Assembly: GCA_022984795.1 (NCBI GenBank)
Contig: JALIHJ010000003.1
Coordinates: 62,001 to 126,000 of the forward strand
Direction: 5' to 3'
From: Fabrea salina
Lineage: Eukaryota > Ciliophora > Heterotrichea > Heterotrichida > Fabreidae
DNA: 64,000 nt
In this document: positions 51,525 through 60,855 of the stretch, one piece after another
Numbering within the stretch: the stretch's first letter is position 1
How the letters are laid out: each line of letters begins with the position of its first letter
Notes under the pieces: model-generated
What the model was told of the DNA's origin: nothing
The model's database searches: none
What the model saw: only the letters and a program-made list of their open reading frames with translations
Translations under genes and position numbers: made by a program

Positions 51525-54095
51525 ATGGCACTTCTAAATTGGACAGAGCTAGGTGAATACTGCTACCGACAAATAGAGTTATACGACATGCAGTGGGAGA
51601 ACGACAGGGACCTAGAGTACTTTTACGTAACAGGAGCAGGGTTCGGAGGCCCAATTGCGCGACTGATGAGGCCAGATAGCCTTGTGATGGGGATTCCTGA
51701 TACCAATCAGCTTTACAGGAAGTTTTTAACTATCCACGACTCTGCAGGGAAAGTGACTGGAAAGATTCCTTGGAACTTTGACAGGAAGATGGTTGGAATG
51801 GGCTTTACTAACGACGAAGTGCTGGTGATCGTTTACGAGAATGCAGACATTGACTTATACAATGTGCAGGGTGAAAAGGTAGCTTACCCACCTCCTTTGT
51901 TTGAAACTACAAGTTTGTCGGGAAGCAGTGTTTTGGACTGCGAAGTTTTTGAAAACATGTTAATTATGCTTACGAACGACAATATTTTTTGTTACGTGCG
52001 GAACATTTCTAATTGCTTTAGTTACAGACCAGAGGTTATAGGCAACTTGAGAATGAGGAACTACCCTACTTGCTTCAAAGCCATTCCTCCTTCACACTCC
52101 TACTCAGGAAACCTAGACATTCTCTGCGGCAACCCTGAAGGAGGGTTGATTTTGCTGCAAGAAAACGGTACTCAAAAGTCCTTTTCTCAGATTCCTTTTA
52201 CAAACGAAGTCATCAACCGAGTTGAAGACATGGCTTTGTCAGTATCTGGTGAGTACTTGGCTTTGCTTTTAGAAGGAGGAGTGGTTATAGTTCTCAACAG
52301 CAACTTCTCCAAACTAATGGCACGGACTGACTTGCACACAGGAGCTAGACCCAGACAAATGCTGTGGTGCGGAAGTGACGCTGTGTGCTTGGTGTACAAC
52401 GAATTCATTGGAATCCTCGGTCCCAACCAAACCACTGCAAGCATGGAAATCAATCGGTCTAAGTTGGGGTGTTACTGCATTCCTGAGTTAGACGGAATGC
52501 GAGTTATCACTACTGAAAAGTGCGAGTTCTGGGAAAAAGTAGACGAAGCCCTGCAAATAACTCTGAGTATAGGGTCCTTTTCTCCACCTGCATTGTTGCT
52601 AGCTGCTTACGAAGCTTACCTAGACAACGCAGCAGGCTCGGGAGAGTCGATCAGGAACCTGCAAGCCAACGAAAACCTCCACGAGTCAGTTGACCTTTTG
52701 ATTCAAGCTGCTACTTCGGAGTTCGACATTGACAGTCAAGAGCAACTTTTAAAAGCTGCAGGATTCGGAAAGACCTTTTTAGCTCACGAGTACAACACTT
52801 CCAAACTAGTAAACGCAGTGAAGAACTTAAAAGTGCTGAACAACGTTAGAAAGCTAAAGATTGCAAGGCCCCTGACCTACGGACAACTCCAGTACATGAA
52901 AGATAACGGAGATTTACTGATTAAAAGACTCATTAACAACCATCACCACTACTTAGCTTTGGAAATAGCTAAGTTTTGGAAACTAAGACAAGACAACATT
53001 TATGTGCACTGGGCTTGTGTGAAGCTTCAAGACTTTTCTTACTCAGACAATGAAATGGTAGAACTGATATGCTCTAAGCTGTTTAAGTGCAAGTCAGTTT
53101 CTTACACAGACATTGCACGCAAAGCCTTAGACTGTAACCGCAAAGAACTTGCTATTAAACTACTTGATAATGAACCTGCTATTTCAAGGAAAGTGCCTCT
53201 TCTGCTTTACATGGAAGAGTTCGAGTTAGCTTTGGACAGAGCTATTGAAAGCAGCGACCCCGACTTAATTTACTTAGTGATTATGAAGATCCATGAAGAA
53301 GACAAAGCCCTAAGAGGAAGTCCTGACTTCGTTCCTGGCGAAACCAACACTATTGAGCGAGTGCTTAACAAGCCTGTTGCCAGAGAAATGCTTCTGAGCT
53401 ACGCTAAACAAATTGACGACGACTTGCTGTCTTACGCGTACAGGCACTTGAAAAGACTCCAGGACGCAGGGAACTTTTCAGTGACAAAAGCCTTTTCTTA
53501 CAGTGACTTGAAGTCAAGAACTGAGTTCTTAAACATTGCTATGAAGTTCTACGAAAAGCATGAAAAAGATCAGTTGTTTGCTGCTTTGACAAAAGAACAA
53601 CTTGCACTCACTGAAAAACAAAAACTACTAGCAAGAGAAACAGGCGACCCCAGAATGCTAGAGTCCTCTGTGACTCAAAGCATCTGCAGACTACTGCTTA
53701 AAGACAACGAATCCAAAGCTGAAAAACTAGCTAGACAGTTTTCAGTGTCTGATAAAAAACTTTGGTACCTAAAACTCAAAGTGAGGGCTGGACAAAACGA
53801 CTGGCCAGGGGTTGAAAAACTAGCTCGTCAGAAGAAAAACCCCCCTATAGGGTTTAAGCCTTTTGCCAACATTGCTGTGCAAAAGAACCAGTTTGGCATG
53901 GCAGAAGAGTTCATTCTCAAAGTGAACGAAGTGGACTACCAGTTAAGCATGCTCCAGTACATAGGGGCTTACAAAAGCGCAGCTGAAGTAGCTATTAAGT
54001 CCAAGCAATTCGAAGTTGCGGAAGAAATCGCACAGAAGTCAGGCGACCGAGAAGTTTTAGAGTACGTGGAAAAAGCTATGACAGGTAAAAAGTAA
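51525..54095 (+). CDS. VPS16: VPS16, core subunit of HOPS/CORVET tethering complexes
   Basis: An 856-residue protein. The N-terminal beta-propeller region (LNWTELGEYCYRQIELYDMQW, GGPIARLMRPD, ENMLIMLTNDNIFCYV, LCGNPEGGLILLQENG) is followed by an alpha-solenoid C-terminal half (from about residue 450; ALEIAKFWKLRQDNIYVHWACVK, ARKALDCNRKELAIKLLDNEP, GVEKLARQKKNPPIGFKPF). These are the Vps16_N and Vps16_C parts, and the whole length agrees with the family (about 840). VPS16 binds VPS33 directly, and that gene lies 2.4 kb away. The complex tethers late endosomes and vacuoles before SNARE-driven fusion. It starts 13 bp after kynureninase. Confidence 0.95.
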   Translation: MALLNWTELGEYCYRQIELYDMQWENDRDLEYFYVTGAGFGGPIARLMRPDSLVMGIPDTNQLYRKFLTIHDSAGKVTGKIPWNFDRKMVGMGFTNDEVLVIVYENADIDLYNVQGEKVAYPPPLFETTSLSGSSVLDCEVFENMLIMLTNDNIFCYVRNISNCFSYRPEVIGNLRMRNYPTCFKAIPPSHSYSGNLDILCGNPEGGLILLQENGTQKSFSQIPFTNEVINRVEDMALSVSGEYLALLLEGGVVIVLNSNFSKLMARTDLHTGARPRQMLWCGSDAVCLVYNEFIGILGPNQTTASMEINRSKLGCYCIPELDGMRVITTEKCEFWEKVDEALQITLSIGSFSPPALLLAAYEAYLDNAAGSGESIRNLQANENLHESVDLLIQAATSEFDIDSQEQLLKAAGFGKTFLAHEYNTSKLVNAVKNLKVLNNVRKLKIARPLTYGQLQYMKDNGDLLIKRLINNHHHYLALEIAKFWKLRQDNIYVHWACVKLQDFSYSDNEMVELICSKLFKCKSVSYTDIARKALDCNRKELAIKLLDNEPAISRKVPLLLYMEEFELALDRAIESSDPDLIYLVIMKIHEEDKALRGSPDFVPGETNTIERVLNKPVAREMLLSYAKQIDDDLLSYAYRHLKRLQDAGNFSVTKAFSYSDLKSRTEFLNIAMKFYEKHEKDQLFAALTKEQLALTEKQKLLARETGDPRMLESSVTQSICRLLLKDNESKAEKLARQFSVSDKKLWYLKLKVRAGQNDWPGVEKLARQKKNPPIGFKPFANIAVQKNQFGMAEEFILKVNEVDYQLSMLQYIGAYKSAAEVAIKSKQFEVAEEIAQKSGDREVLEYVEKAMTGKK

Positions 54096-54123
54096 CTATG
54101 CTTATCCAAGTTGATTTGTTAAG

Positions 54124-54906
54124 TTATTCCTGGGGCTCCTGGAGTTCTTGAGTAAGGAGGTTCTGTGCACCAGTGTCTTCTGTTTTTGAAGCAGTTTCCA
54201 TAGGCACGTTCTTATACATTTCCAGCAACTTAGTTATGTCGAACTTGGGCCTCTTGACCATTTTGACCTTTCTGACGTAGACGTTTTGCAAGGGGAAGAT
54301 GTGAGCACAGGCCTTTGTGATGTCCTTGCTGAGGCTTTCAGAAATCAGAATGGGAACTAAGTTCTTGAGGTCGTTGCTTTGGGCAGCGTTGGTCATAGTG
54401 TCCATCATAATTTTCCTTATTTGAAGAACTTGGGACTGCTTGGCGTAGCAAGTTTTTTTGACTTGGTTAGCTCTTCTGGCTGTGAAACCAATGCAGAACA
54501 TTCTCAAGCGGTAGCCGTCCTTGGTGACTGCGTCAACGTGGGCTTCAATGAGAGTTTGCCATTTGCGGAGGAGAGAGCAGAGCCAGTCCCTTGTGAAGTC
54601 TAGTCCGTAAAAGTTTGTGAGGCAGCTCCTTCCTTGGACTTCTTCACAGACAAGCTTCACTTTGCGGTAAGCCAACTCGTCGTTGTTTTGCAAGTCTGCA
54701 AGATTGGTTTCGAAGACACGCCCTCTGAGGTAATCTGAGGAAATCTTTTGGCCGGCAGATTTGTTTACGAAGGTTTTGCAAACAGCGGTGTTAGCAAATA
54801 TTGAAGGGGCTTTAACATCGTAGACTTCTTTTTTGGCAAAAGGGTCTACTACACGCCTCTTGACTCCTTTCTTGCCACCTTGCTTTTTGCCCTTTTGCTG
54901 TACCAT
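54124..54906 (-). CDS. RPS3A: 40S ribosomal protein eS1 (RPS3A)
   Basis: A 260-residue protein of the small cytosolic ribosomal subunit. It starts [23 protein letters not shown], continues [51 protein letters not shown] and [22 protein letters not shown], then [21 protein letters not shown]. Length and sequence fit the eukaryotic family (about 264). The C terminus is Gln/Glu-rich. Unlike many ribosomal protein genes it has no intron here. Confidence 0.97.
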   Translation of the reverse strand: MVQQKGKKQGGKKGVKRRVVDPFAKKEVYDVKAPSIFANTAVCKTFVNKSAGQKISSDYLRGRVFETNLADLQNNDELAYRKVKLVCEEVQGRSCLTNFYGLDFTRDWLCSLLRKWQTLIEAHVDAVTKDGYRLRMFCIGFTARRANQVKKTCYAKQSQVLQIRKIMMDTMTNAAQSNDLKNLVPILISESLSKDITKACAHIFPLQNVYVRKVKMVKRPKFDITKLLEMYKNVPMETASKTEDTGAQNLLTQELQEPQE

Positions 54907-55051
54907 TTAATCTTTACCACACCTTACAAATATGCACAGATGTGCTTCTTTGCTTTTGGGAAGCTTTGTTAGGGTTTTGTGGCACTGATGGTGTTGGTGA
55001 ATGTATTAAGCATATTTTAAAAGCTTCTTAGTAATCTAATTGGAATTTGAA
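54907..55051. promoter_or_regulatory. Divergent eS1/NEK promoter region
   Basis: A 145-bp spacer. It holds a small inverted repeat GCACA-GA-TGTGC at 54934-54945, a likely protein-binding site for one of the genes. Nothing else is recognisable. Confidence 0.35.
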
Positions 55052-56317
55052 ATGTCTTTAAAGGATTTTAAAGTAGTCAAAAGACTAGGTGATGGCAGCT
55101 ACTCTAAAGTTCTTCAGGTCGTCCGCCACTCAGATAACCAAGTTTACGCCCTCAAGCAAGTCCACATTGCTAAGTTGAACGAAAAAGAACAAAGAAACGC
55201 TGTTAACGAGATAAGGATACTTGCCAGCATCAGTCACCCAAACGTGATTAGTTACAAACAAGCCTTTTTCGACCAAGAGTCTCAGACACTCTGTATAGTC
55301 ATGGAGTACTGCGAAGGGGGCGACCTCTACCAAAAAATCCAGCAACAAATACGCAAGGGCAAGTACATGAGCGAGGCTTTTATCTGGAATTTAGTTATAG
55401 ACATGGTGAATGGCCTCAAAGCGCTTCATGACCTCAACATTCTCCACAGAGACCTTAAAAGTGCAAATGTTTTTTTAACTAGGGACGGAAAAGCCAAACT
55501 CGGCGACATGAATGTTTCCAAAGTCGCCAAAATGGGTTTGCTGCACACTCAAACAGGGACTCCTTACTATGCAAGTCCTGAAGTTTGGAAAGACGTTCCT
55601 TACGACACCAAAAGTGACATTTGGTCTTTGGGGTGCGTTATTTATGAAGCAGCTTCCCTCAAGCCTCCTTTCAGAGCTGAGGACATGAAAGGCTTGTACA
55701 GGAGAGTAATTAAGGGCGAGTACCCTCCTTTGCCTAAAAACTTTTCTAGTGACCTGCACGAGTTTACAGCTAAACTACTCAGAACGGAGCCTAAACTCAG
55801 ACCAAGTTGCAACCAAATTTTAGGACTTTCAAGTATAACCAGAAGGTCTGGAGTTGAAGAAAGCAAACTTGACAGCACTGAAACTATTTCCTTGCTAAAC
55901 ACCATAAGGCTTCCTAAAAGCTTCAAAGAAATTAGCAAGAAGCTTCCTAAGTCTAAGTACACTGACTCTGTAGCTTCTAGTTCTGAACCTGCTTCCTTCA
56001 AAAAGCCTCCTACCAACTTAGCGAAGTTTTCTATGATTTCAAAAAACTTATCTAAAAAAATAATACACTCCAGAGACCAAAGTCACAAATTAAGTAAACC
56101 TAGGGACACTTCTGAACCCCCTAGACTCAAAAAAGACGCTTTCTTAAGAGACAACTACGGAGCACTTAAGCTGCCCAGAATGAAGTACCCCAACTCAAGG
56201 TCCCGCCGAGCACTGTCTCCTGATAAGCCCTACAAGTGCCTTCCTGAATACTTAGACTCCAAAAAAATCAACGGCAACAGAAGCCACATTGGCAATGCAC
56301 TTTTAGCTCCTAAGTAA
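55052..56317 (+). CDS. NEK-family (NIMA-related) protein kinase
   Basis: A 421-residue Ser/Thr kinase. The kinase domain (about residues 4-258) shows LGDGSYSKVLQVV, YALKQV, the catalytic loop ILHRDLKSANVFL, the metal site written LGDMNVSK instead of DFG, and GTPYYASPEVW, then SDIWSLGCVIYEAASLKPPF. DLN/DMN in place of DFG together with KSANVFL is typical of the NEK group, many members of which act at basal bodies, cilia and in cell-size control. The tail after residue 260 is basic, Ser/Pro-rich and probably disordered. The ATG at 55052 is preferred to an upstream TTG. All catalytic residues are present. Confidence 0.93.
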   Translation: MSLKDFKVVKRLGDGSYSKVLQVVRHSDNQVYALKQVHIAKLNEKEQRNAVNEIRILASISHPNVISYKQAFFDQESQTLCIVMEYCEGGDLYQKIQQQIRKGKYMSEAFIWNLVIDMVNGLKALHDLNILHRDLKSANVFLTRDGKAKLGDMNVSKVAKMGLLHTQTGTPYYASPEVWKDVPYDTKSDIWSLGCVIYEAASLKPPFRAEDMKGLYRRVIKGEYPPLPKNFSSDLHEFTAKLLRTEPKLRPSCNQILGLSSITRRSGVEESKLDSTETISLLNTIRLPKSFKEISKKLPKSKYTDSVASSSEPASFKKPPTNLAKFSMISKNLSKKIIHSRDQSHKLSKPRDTSEPPRLKKDAFLRDNYGALKLPRMKYPNSRSRRALSPDKPYKCLPEYLDSKKINGNRSHIGNALLAPK

Positions 56318-56354
56318 CACAGTGTACCACTACTTAGTTTGTTATAAGTTTATC

Positions 56355-58028
56355 TTAATCATCGTCAAACAAGGACGGTTTGAGGGTTTTTTTCTTAGAA
56401 ATCTTAGGTTCTTCTTCATCATCATCAAACAAAGACATCTTAGACGGACGGCTTGCTTTGGGTTCATCAAATAAGCTTGTTCTGCCTTTGGGTTCTTGGG
56501 GTTCCTGAGGTTTTTGTTCATCAAACTCAAATTCTTTAGATGTTTTGTTGATAGTTCTTCTTCTAGTAGGTCTGTTCATGGTGATTTCAGTGTCAGGTTT
56601 GGGTTCTTCTGGTTTTGGTTGTTCAGTAAAGGGGTTTTTAGGGTTTTTAGGGCTTTCTGGTTTTTGGGGTTCTTTTTTGTTTTTGAACAGAAAAGGGTTT
56701 TCACTCATTAGTTTTTCAGCAACGTCTTCTTCTTCCTCTTCCATGAACTCAAATAAACTTGACTTTTGGCTTAGTCTGGGAGCGTTTTCTTGTTCAGTGA
56801 CTTCTGAAAACAAGGAGGGGTATTGCTTTGTAGAAGGTCTGGGCTTAGAGAAAATAGGGTTATCTTCTTCCTGGTCTTCTTCAACTGGTTTCTCAGGTGG
56901 TTTTTCAACTGGTTTCTCAGGTGGTTTTGCAGTAGGAGCTCTGCTTCCAAATAGTCCTTCAAGCATTGCTTTTTTCTCAGAGTTGGACATTTGATCCGGG
57001 GCCTTTTTTTCTTCTGGCTTTTTGGTTCCAGGTCCAGGAGCATAGGTGTTAACTACTCTTTCAGGAACTCCTAGTACTTTGCTTTCGTAGTTCAGGGTTT
57101 CTTGCACAGAAAGTTCACCCTTTTCCTCTCCGTCAATTATTTTCTTTCTGCGTTCTAGAGTTGTTTGTAAGTTTTGTTGGAACTGAGCCGCAGACTTTGG
57201 AGGAGAGAAACTAGCAACAGACTGTGAAGGAAGTGGGGGAGGATTAGGTGCATTACTAGGAAGCGGGGGAGGTTTGGGTGCATTACTTGGAAGTGGGGGA
57301 GGTGTAGGTGCATTACTTGGAAGTGGGGGAGGTGTAGGTGCATTACTGGTGCCATTGTCTTTAGGAATTTCAAAAGATTTTTGGTTGTAAATTGAATCTC
57401 TGAACTGTTGATCCTCAGTTGGAATCTCTACGTTGTCTAAGTTTTGTTCTTCGTCGTAAAGTCCAATCCAGGGGTCGTTGAAGAAATTAGTAGTTCCAAA
57501 AAGGTGGGGAAGCTTCTTGACACACCCCCTGAAAACTTGGGACCCAAGTGTCATGTTTGAAACCATGTCATCGGCGTCGCCTTCTTTAATGAGGTCCTCA
57601 ACTTTAAGGCCTTTGACAGCTAGTGACAACGCTTGTTGCTGTTTAGGAAGTAAGTTTTGCTCTCTAAGTTCCTGAGACTGGATTTTTTCACGCCTTGCGT
57701 CAGAGAGAGTTTGGAGTCTTTGGAGTTGTTCGTTCCTAGGAACCTCTGATTGGGAAGAGTTGTCAGAAGGAACTTGGGTGTCTTTTTCTTGGATTAAGTT
57801 GGCTACGTACTGGGAGGAAGCTAGGTTGGACAAAGAGTTGAAGACACAGTTTAGTTCGCAAGCTGTAGCATTGGTTGCTTTTACGAGTTCTTCAAGTTCT
57901 GAATTGACTTTAGAAGATCTGTCTATGATTCTTTCGGCAAAGGACTCTAGTTGGGTGAACAGTTTTTCATCCGACTCTACACTCCAGTCGTATTTGTTTT
58001 CTCTTTGCAATTCAGCCCAGCAAGACAT
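56355..58028 (-). CDS. WASHC2: WASHC2/FAM21, WASH-complex subunit with LFa motifs
   Basis: A 557-residue homologue of FAM21. The N-terminal head (residues 1-200) resembles the family: YDWSVESDEKLFTQLESF, VNSELEELVKATNATACELNCVF, VKKLPHLFGTTNFF. The disordered tail holds proline blocks (SNAPTPPPLP repeated four times), acidic stretches and repeated LFa-type motifs SLFDEP, SLFDDDEEEP, PSLFDDD at the very end. FAM21 binds retromer (VPS35) through such motifs and recruits the WASH complex, which nucleates actin on endosomes. The tail is shorter than the animal protein (about 1340 residues). Its start faces the Arb2-like gene across 27 bp. Confidence 0.87.
   Translation of the reverse strand: MSCWAELQRENKYDWSVESDEKLFTQLESFAERIIDRSSKVNSELEELVKATNATACELNCVFNSLSNLASSQYVANLIQEKDTQVPSDNSSQSEVPRNEQLQRLQTLSDARREKIQSQELREQNLLPKQQQALSLAVKGLKVEDLIKEGDADDMVSNMTLGSQVFRGCVKKLPHLFGTTNFFNDPWIGLYDEEQNLDNVEIPTEDQQFRDSIYNQKSFEIPKDNGTSNAPTPPPLPSNAPTPPPLPSNAPKPPPLPSNAPNPPPLPSQSVASFSPPKSAAQFQQNLQTTLERRKKIIDGEEKGELSVQETLNYESKVLGVPERVVNTYAPGPGTKKPEEKKAPDQMSNSEKKAMLEGLFGSRAPTAKPPEKPVEKPPEKPVEEDQEEDNPIFSKPRPSTKQYPSLFSEVTEQENAPRLSQKSSLFEFMEEEEEDVAEKLMSENPFLFKNKKEPQKPESPKNPKNPFTEQPKPEEPKPDTEITMNRPTRRRTINKTSKEFEFDEQKPQEPQEPKGRTSLFDEPKASRPSKMSLFDDDEEEPKISKKKTLKPSLFDDD
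57231..57350 (-). repeat. 30-bp tandem repeat in WASHC2, four copies
   Basis: Four copies of exactly 30 bp, each encoding a ten-residue SNAPxPPPLP block. The copies differ at a few bases; the third and fourth are nearly identical. Confidence 0.95.
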
Positions 58029-58055
58029 ATTATTTCGCCTAACTACAGTTTACCA

Positions 58056-58961
58056 ATGGAGACTGACCAAACAAATCCAAGTCAAAACAAGTATGCAGTT
58101 ACTCTGAAAGAAAAATTTGGGTATTTGTACGACGAAAACGGGCTTCTCAAGAACTCAGAAACAGGAGAAGGATTCCAGTTTGTTGACCAGAACCACTATG
58201 AAGAACTAGGTGACTTAGTCACTAATTACATCCAAGAAGAAATGAAACTTACTTACGGACTTGAAGAAGTTTGGATTCCTAAAGACTTTGAAGATTCGCC
58301 TAAGTCCAATATATTTATTTCACAGGACTGGGAACAAAACACTTCAAAAGCTTTGCTACTCATTCAAGGAGCTGGAGCAGTAAGGCCAGGAGTTTGGGCA
58401 AGGTCCGTAGTAATCAACGAAAGCCTTGAAACTGGAAGTATGCTCCCTGCTATAAGGGAAGCCCAGAGCCAAGGCTACTCCTTGCTGGTTTTCAACCCTA
58501 ATGTGCACAGAGACCCAGAAACTAAAGAACCTATTCCTTTGAACGACACTCTTTCAGCCCACAGCAACTACATGTGGAGCACTTTCGTTAGTAAGTCTCC
58601 TGCCCAGGAAATCTTTATCATTGCTCACTCTTGTGGAGGAGTAAGTACTATGGAGCTCATGAAACTCCACTGGGAAGACTTTTCGCAAAGAGTAAAAGGG
58701 ATTGCTTTTACAGATTCCGTCCACAGCGTAGACCCTAGGTTTACAAAGGAACAAAAGGACTTCCTCATGGAGAAGTCAGTAGACTGGGTTACTTCAAAGA
58801 AACAAAGAGACGAACTTGTAATGAAAAAGGGATACAACGGATGCGTAAATGTGTCAGCAGGGCACACCAGGCACGAATACACTACTGGGTATGCTTTTCC
58901 TTCGATCTTTCCTTTTTTCAGCAGGTTGAGTGAAGGTTCTAACCCCTACCATAATATATAA
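58056..58961 (+). CDS. Arb2/FAM172-type alpha/beta-hydrolase-fold protein
   Basis: A 301-residue protein. The core resembles the Arb2 domain: ALLLIQGAGAVRPGVWARSVVI, SQGYSLLVFNPNVHRD, IFIIAHSCGGVSTMELM and KGIAFTDSVHSVD, near the end HTRHEYTTGYAF. HSCGG sits where hydrolases have the nucleophile elbow, so an active serine is possible. In fission yeast Arb2 belongs to the ARC complex that loads siRNA on Argonaute; in animals FAM172A acts with AGO2 and splicing factors. A role in small-RNA biology is inference only. The ATG at 58056 is the first one outside the divergent WASHC2 gene. Stop TAA directly abuts the next ATG. Confidence 0.85.
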   Translation: METDQTNPSQNKYAVTLKEKFGYLYDENGLLKNSETGEGFQFVDQNHYEELGDLVTNYIQEEMKLTYGLEEVWIPKDFEDSPKSNIFISQDWEQNTSKALLLIQGAGAVRPGVWARSVVINESLETGSMLPAIREAQSQGYSLLVFNPNVHRDPETKEPIPLNDTLSAHSNYMWSTFVSKSPAQEIFIIAHSCGGVSTMELMKLHWEDFSQRVKGIAFTDSVHSVDPRFTKEQKDFLMEKSVDWVTSKKQRDELVMKKGYNGCVNVSAGHTRHEYTTGYAFPSIFPFFSRLSEGSNPYHNI

Positions 58962-60851
58962 ATGGGCTGTTGTTCTTCTGGAAGAAGCAGAATGCCTCTT
59001 TCTAGTGAGTGTTACTCTGAAAGTGCTTTTGAAAAGCAACTAAGTCAACTTTCCCCCATCAATGAAGAACTTTTAAGAGTTAACGTAAAAGAAATCCACA
59101 TAACAAACAACGCTTTTAGAGTAGTAAAAAAACCTTTTAAGGTTTTCCTAAGACTCAAGTACAAAGAAACCATTGTGAACACTGAGAAACTAAACCTACA
59201 GGGACTGCACTACCTTTCCAAACCAACAGACGACTTAAGTTTCGAAGCTATTTACGAGCAAAAACCAGTCGAGATTGTACTGATGTGCACCAAAAGAGGA
59301 AAGGACACAGAAATAGGCTACATGAATGTTAACACTGACTTCTTAACTAAGCACTCCAAGTTCGAAGGAGTCCTTCACTTTTTTTACAGGTGCCAGAAAA
59401 CTGGAACTCTTAACTGCGAAATCTCAAAAGAACAACTAAACGAAATGAACTTCATGACTCTCACAAACATCCACAGGAACAAAGTTACTAGTCTTCCAGT
59501 TAAAGAGTACCCTCCTCAGTACAGTTCCCACTTCCACAGAACTCCTGGTTTCTTTTCGGAGAGTTCTTCGTTCGAAAGGGAACTAACTACTAAAGTAGAC
59601 TTTTCCAACACTCTGAACAAACTTAAAAACCAGGTAGTTCCTTTCGAAGAACTTTTAGAAAACCTTAAAACTGAAAACTCCGAAGTAGTGTACTACACTT
59701 GTGACAAACTTAAGTTCTTTGCAAGTCAAAAAGCTTATGCAACCAAAATACTAACCCAAGTTGAAGTAATCAAGCACATAACAACTAACTACTCAGGTGA
59801 CAAACTGGTGTGTGAGCAAGTTCTAGGACTGCTTTACAAACTCGAAGAGTCAGTTTCGGTAACTGCTAAGCAGCTAGGTCCTGTCTGGAACAGCGACGCA
59901 GGAAATTTTATCAAGGGCATCATTAGCATTTGGGAAGAGTACCACAGCATAGAGTCAACTAGTTACTGTATAGAGTTAGTTATTAAGTATATTTCAGACA
60001 CCCACAAACAACATAAGCTCAAGTTTCTATTTAAGTCTGAAAAAATTTTGCCTTTGCTTTTCAAAAACTTAAGCAAGTTCATTTCCCCTCAAATAGCAGT
60101 TCCGAGTTTTATACTGCTAAGTGAAGCCATGCAAATGAACTCTCAAGAAACAGTAAAAACTAGTTAGTGCGAAGAAGTCTTCCAAAAAAACATAATGAAC
60201 TACTTAGACGGGCTTCTGGCTTCCCACTGCCTGAACAATGAAGTAGTGACTTACTGCCTTAAGGTGTTGAAGGACTTCATAGGTTCTGGGAGTTTCAAGC
60301 ACAGAGTAGCGCCGTTGATTTCTTTCGAAAGACTGAAAGACATTAGGAAGCTCTACAAAAAAGACCTGCCTAAACTTAAAACAATCACTTTTCTCATCTG
60401 CGACTTGATTTCGAGTCAGGAGAAGATTTGTAGTGTGTACGAACTTAACACAGGAATATCTATTCTGCTCAACATTTTATATAAACAAAAAGAAAACATT
60501 GTAATTGGCGAGTGCATTGCCTCAACCCTTACCAACTTAATTAACAAGCTCGACAGAGTCCCTACTGAAATGGAGACTGCAAACTCTTTAGAGCTGATTT
60601 ACGAAGTGCTGAGCACAGTCATGTTTGAGCCTAAACCTTGTTGTTGCTTGCTTGAGTTGCTCCACAGCATAGTTTCCCGCCAAAGTGCAGTGAAGTCTTA
60701 CGTGTGCAGTAACCAAAACTTCTTAAGTCTTTTTAAAGAAATGCTAAACCACCACAACATTCCAAGCACTGGGTGTCTTTTGGGGCATGAAAAACAAATT
60801 TCAAATATTAGAGTAATTTGTGAAGAACTTATAGAATTTAATCCGAATTAA
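58962..60851 (+). CDS. Myristoylated protein with C-terminal helical repeats, one 15-nt intron
   Basis: A 624-residue protein made from 58962-60152 and 60168-60851. It begins MGCCSSGRSRMPLSS, a myristoyl/palmitoyl signal. Residues about 45-180 form a beta-rich region that could be C2-like (FKVFLRLKYKETIVNTEKLNL). From residue 230 on, long amphipathic helices appear (VVYYTCDKLKFFASQKAY, KLVCEQVLGLLYKLEESV, ECIASTLTNLINKLDRVP) and suggest an armadillo or HEAT solenoid. The intron removes a TAG that would cut the protein after residue 401. The start codon follows the stop of the Arb2-like gene with no base between. I do not recognise the family. Confidence 0.8.
60153..60167 (+). other. 15-nt intron in the myristoylated helical protein
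   Basis: GTAAAAACTAGTTAG, phase 0, A at position 10. Removal links MNSQET to CEEVFQKN in the same frame. Confidence 0.88.
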
Positions 60852-60855
60852 TATA

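Noticed and set aside
60153-60200. In-frame TAG read through as a sense codon (variant genetic code)
   Set aside because: The TAG is the last triplet of a 15-nt intron. TAG and TGA also end other genes here (19964, 10287; 47233, 61230, 61724).
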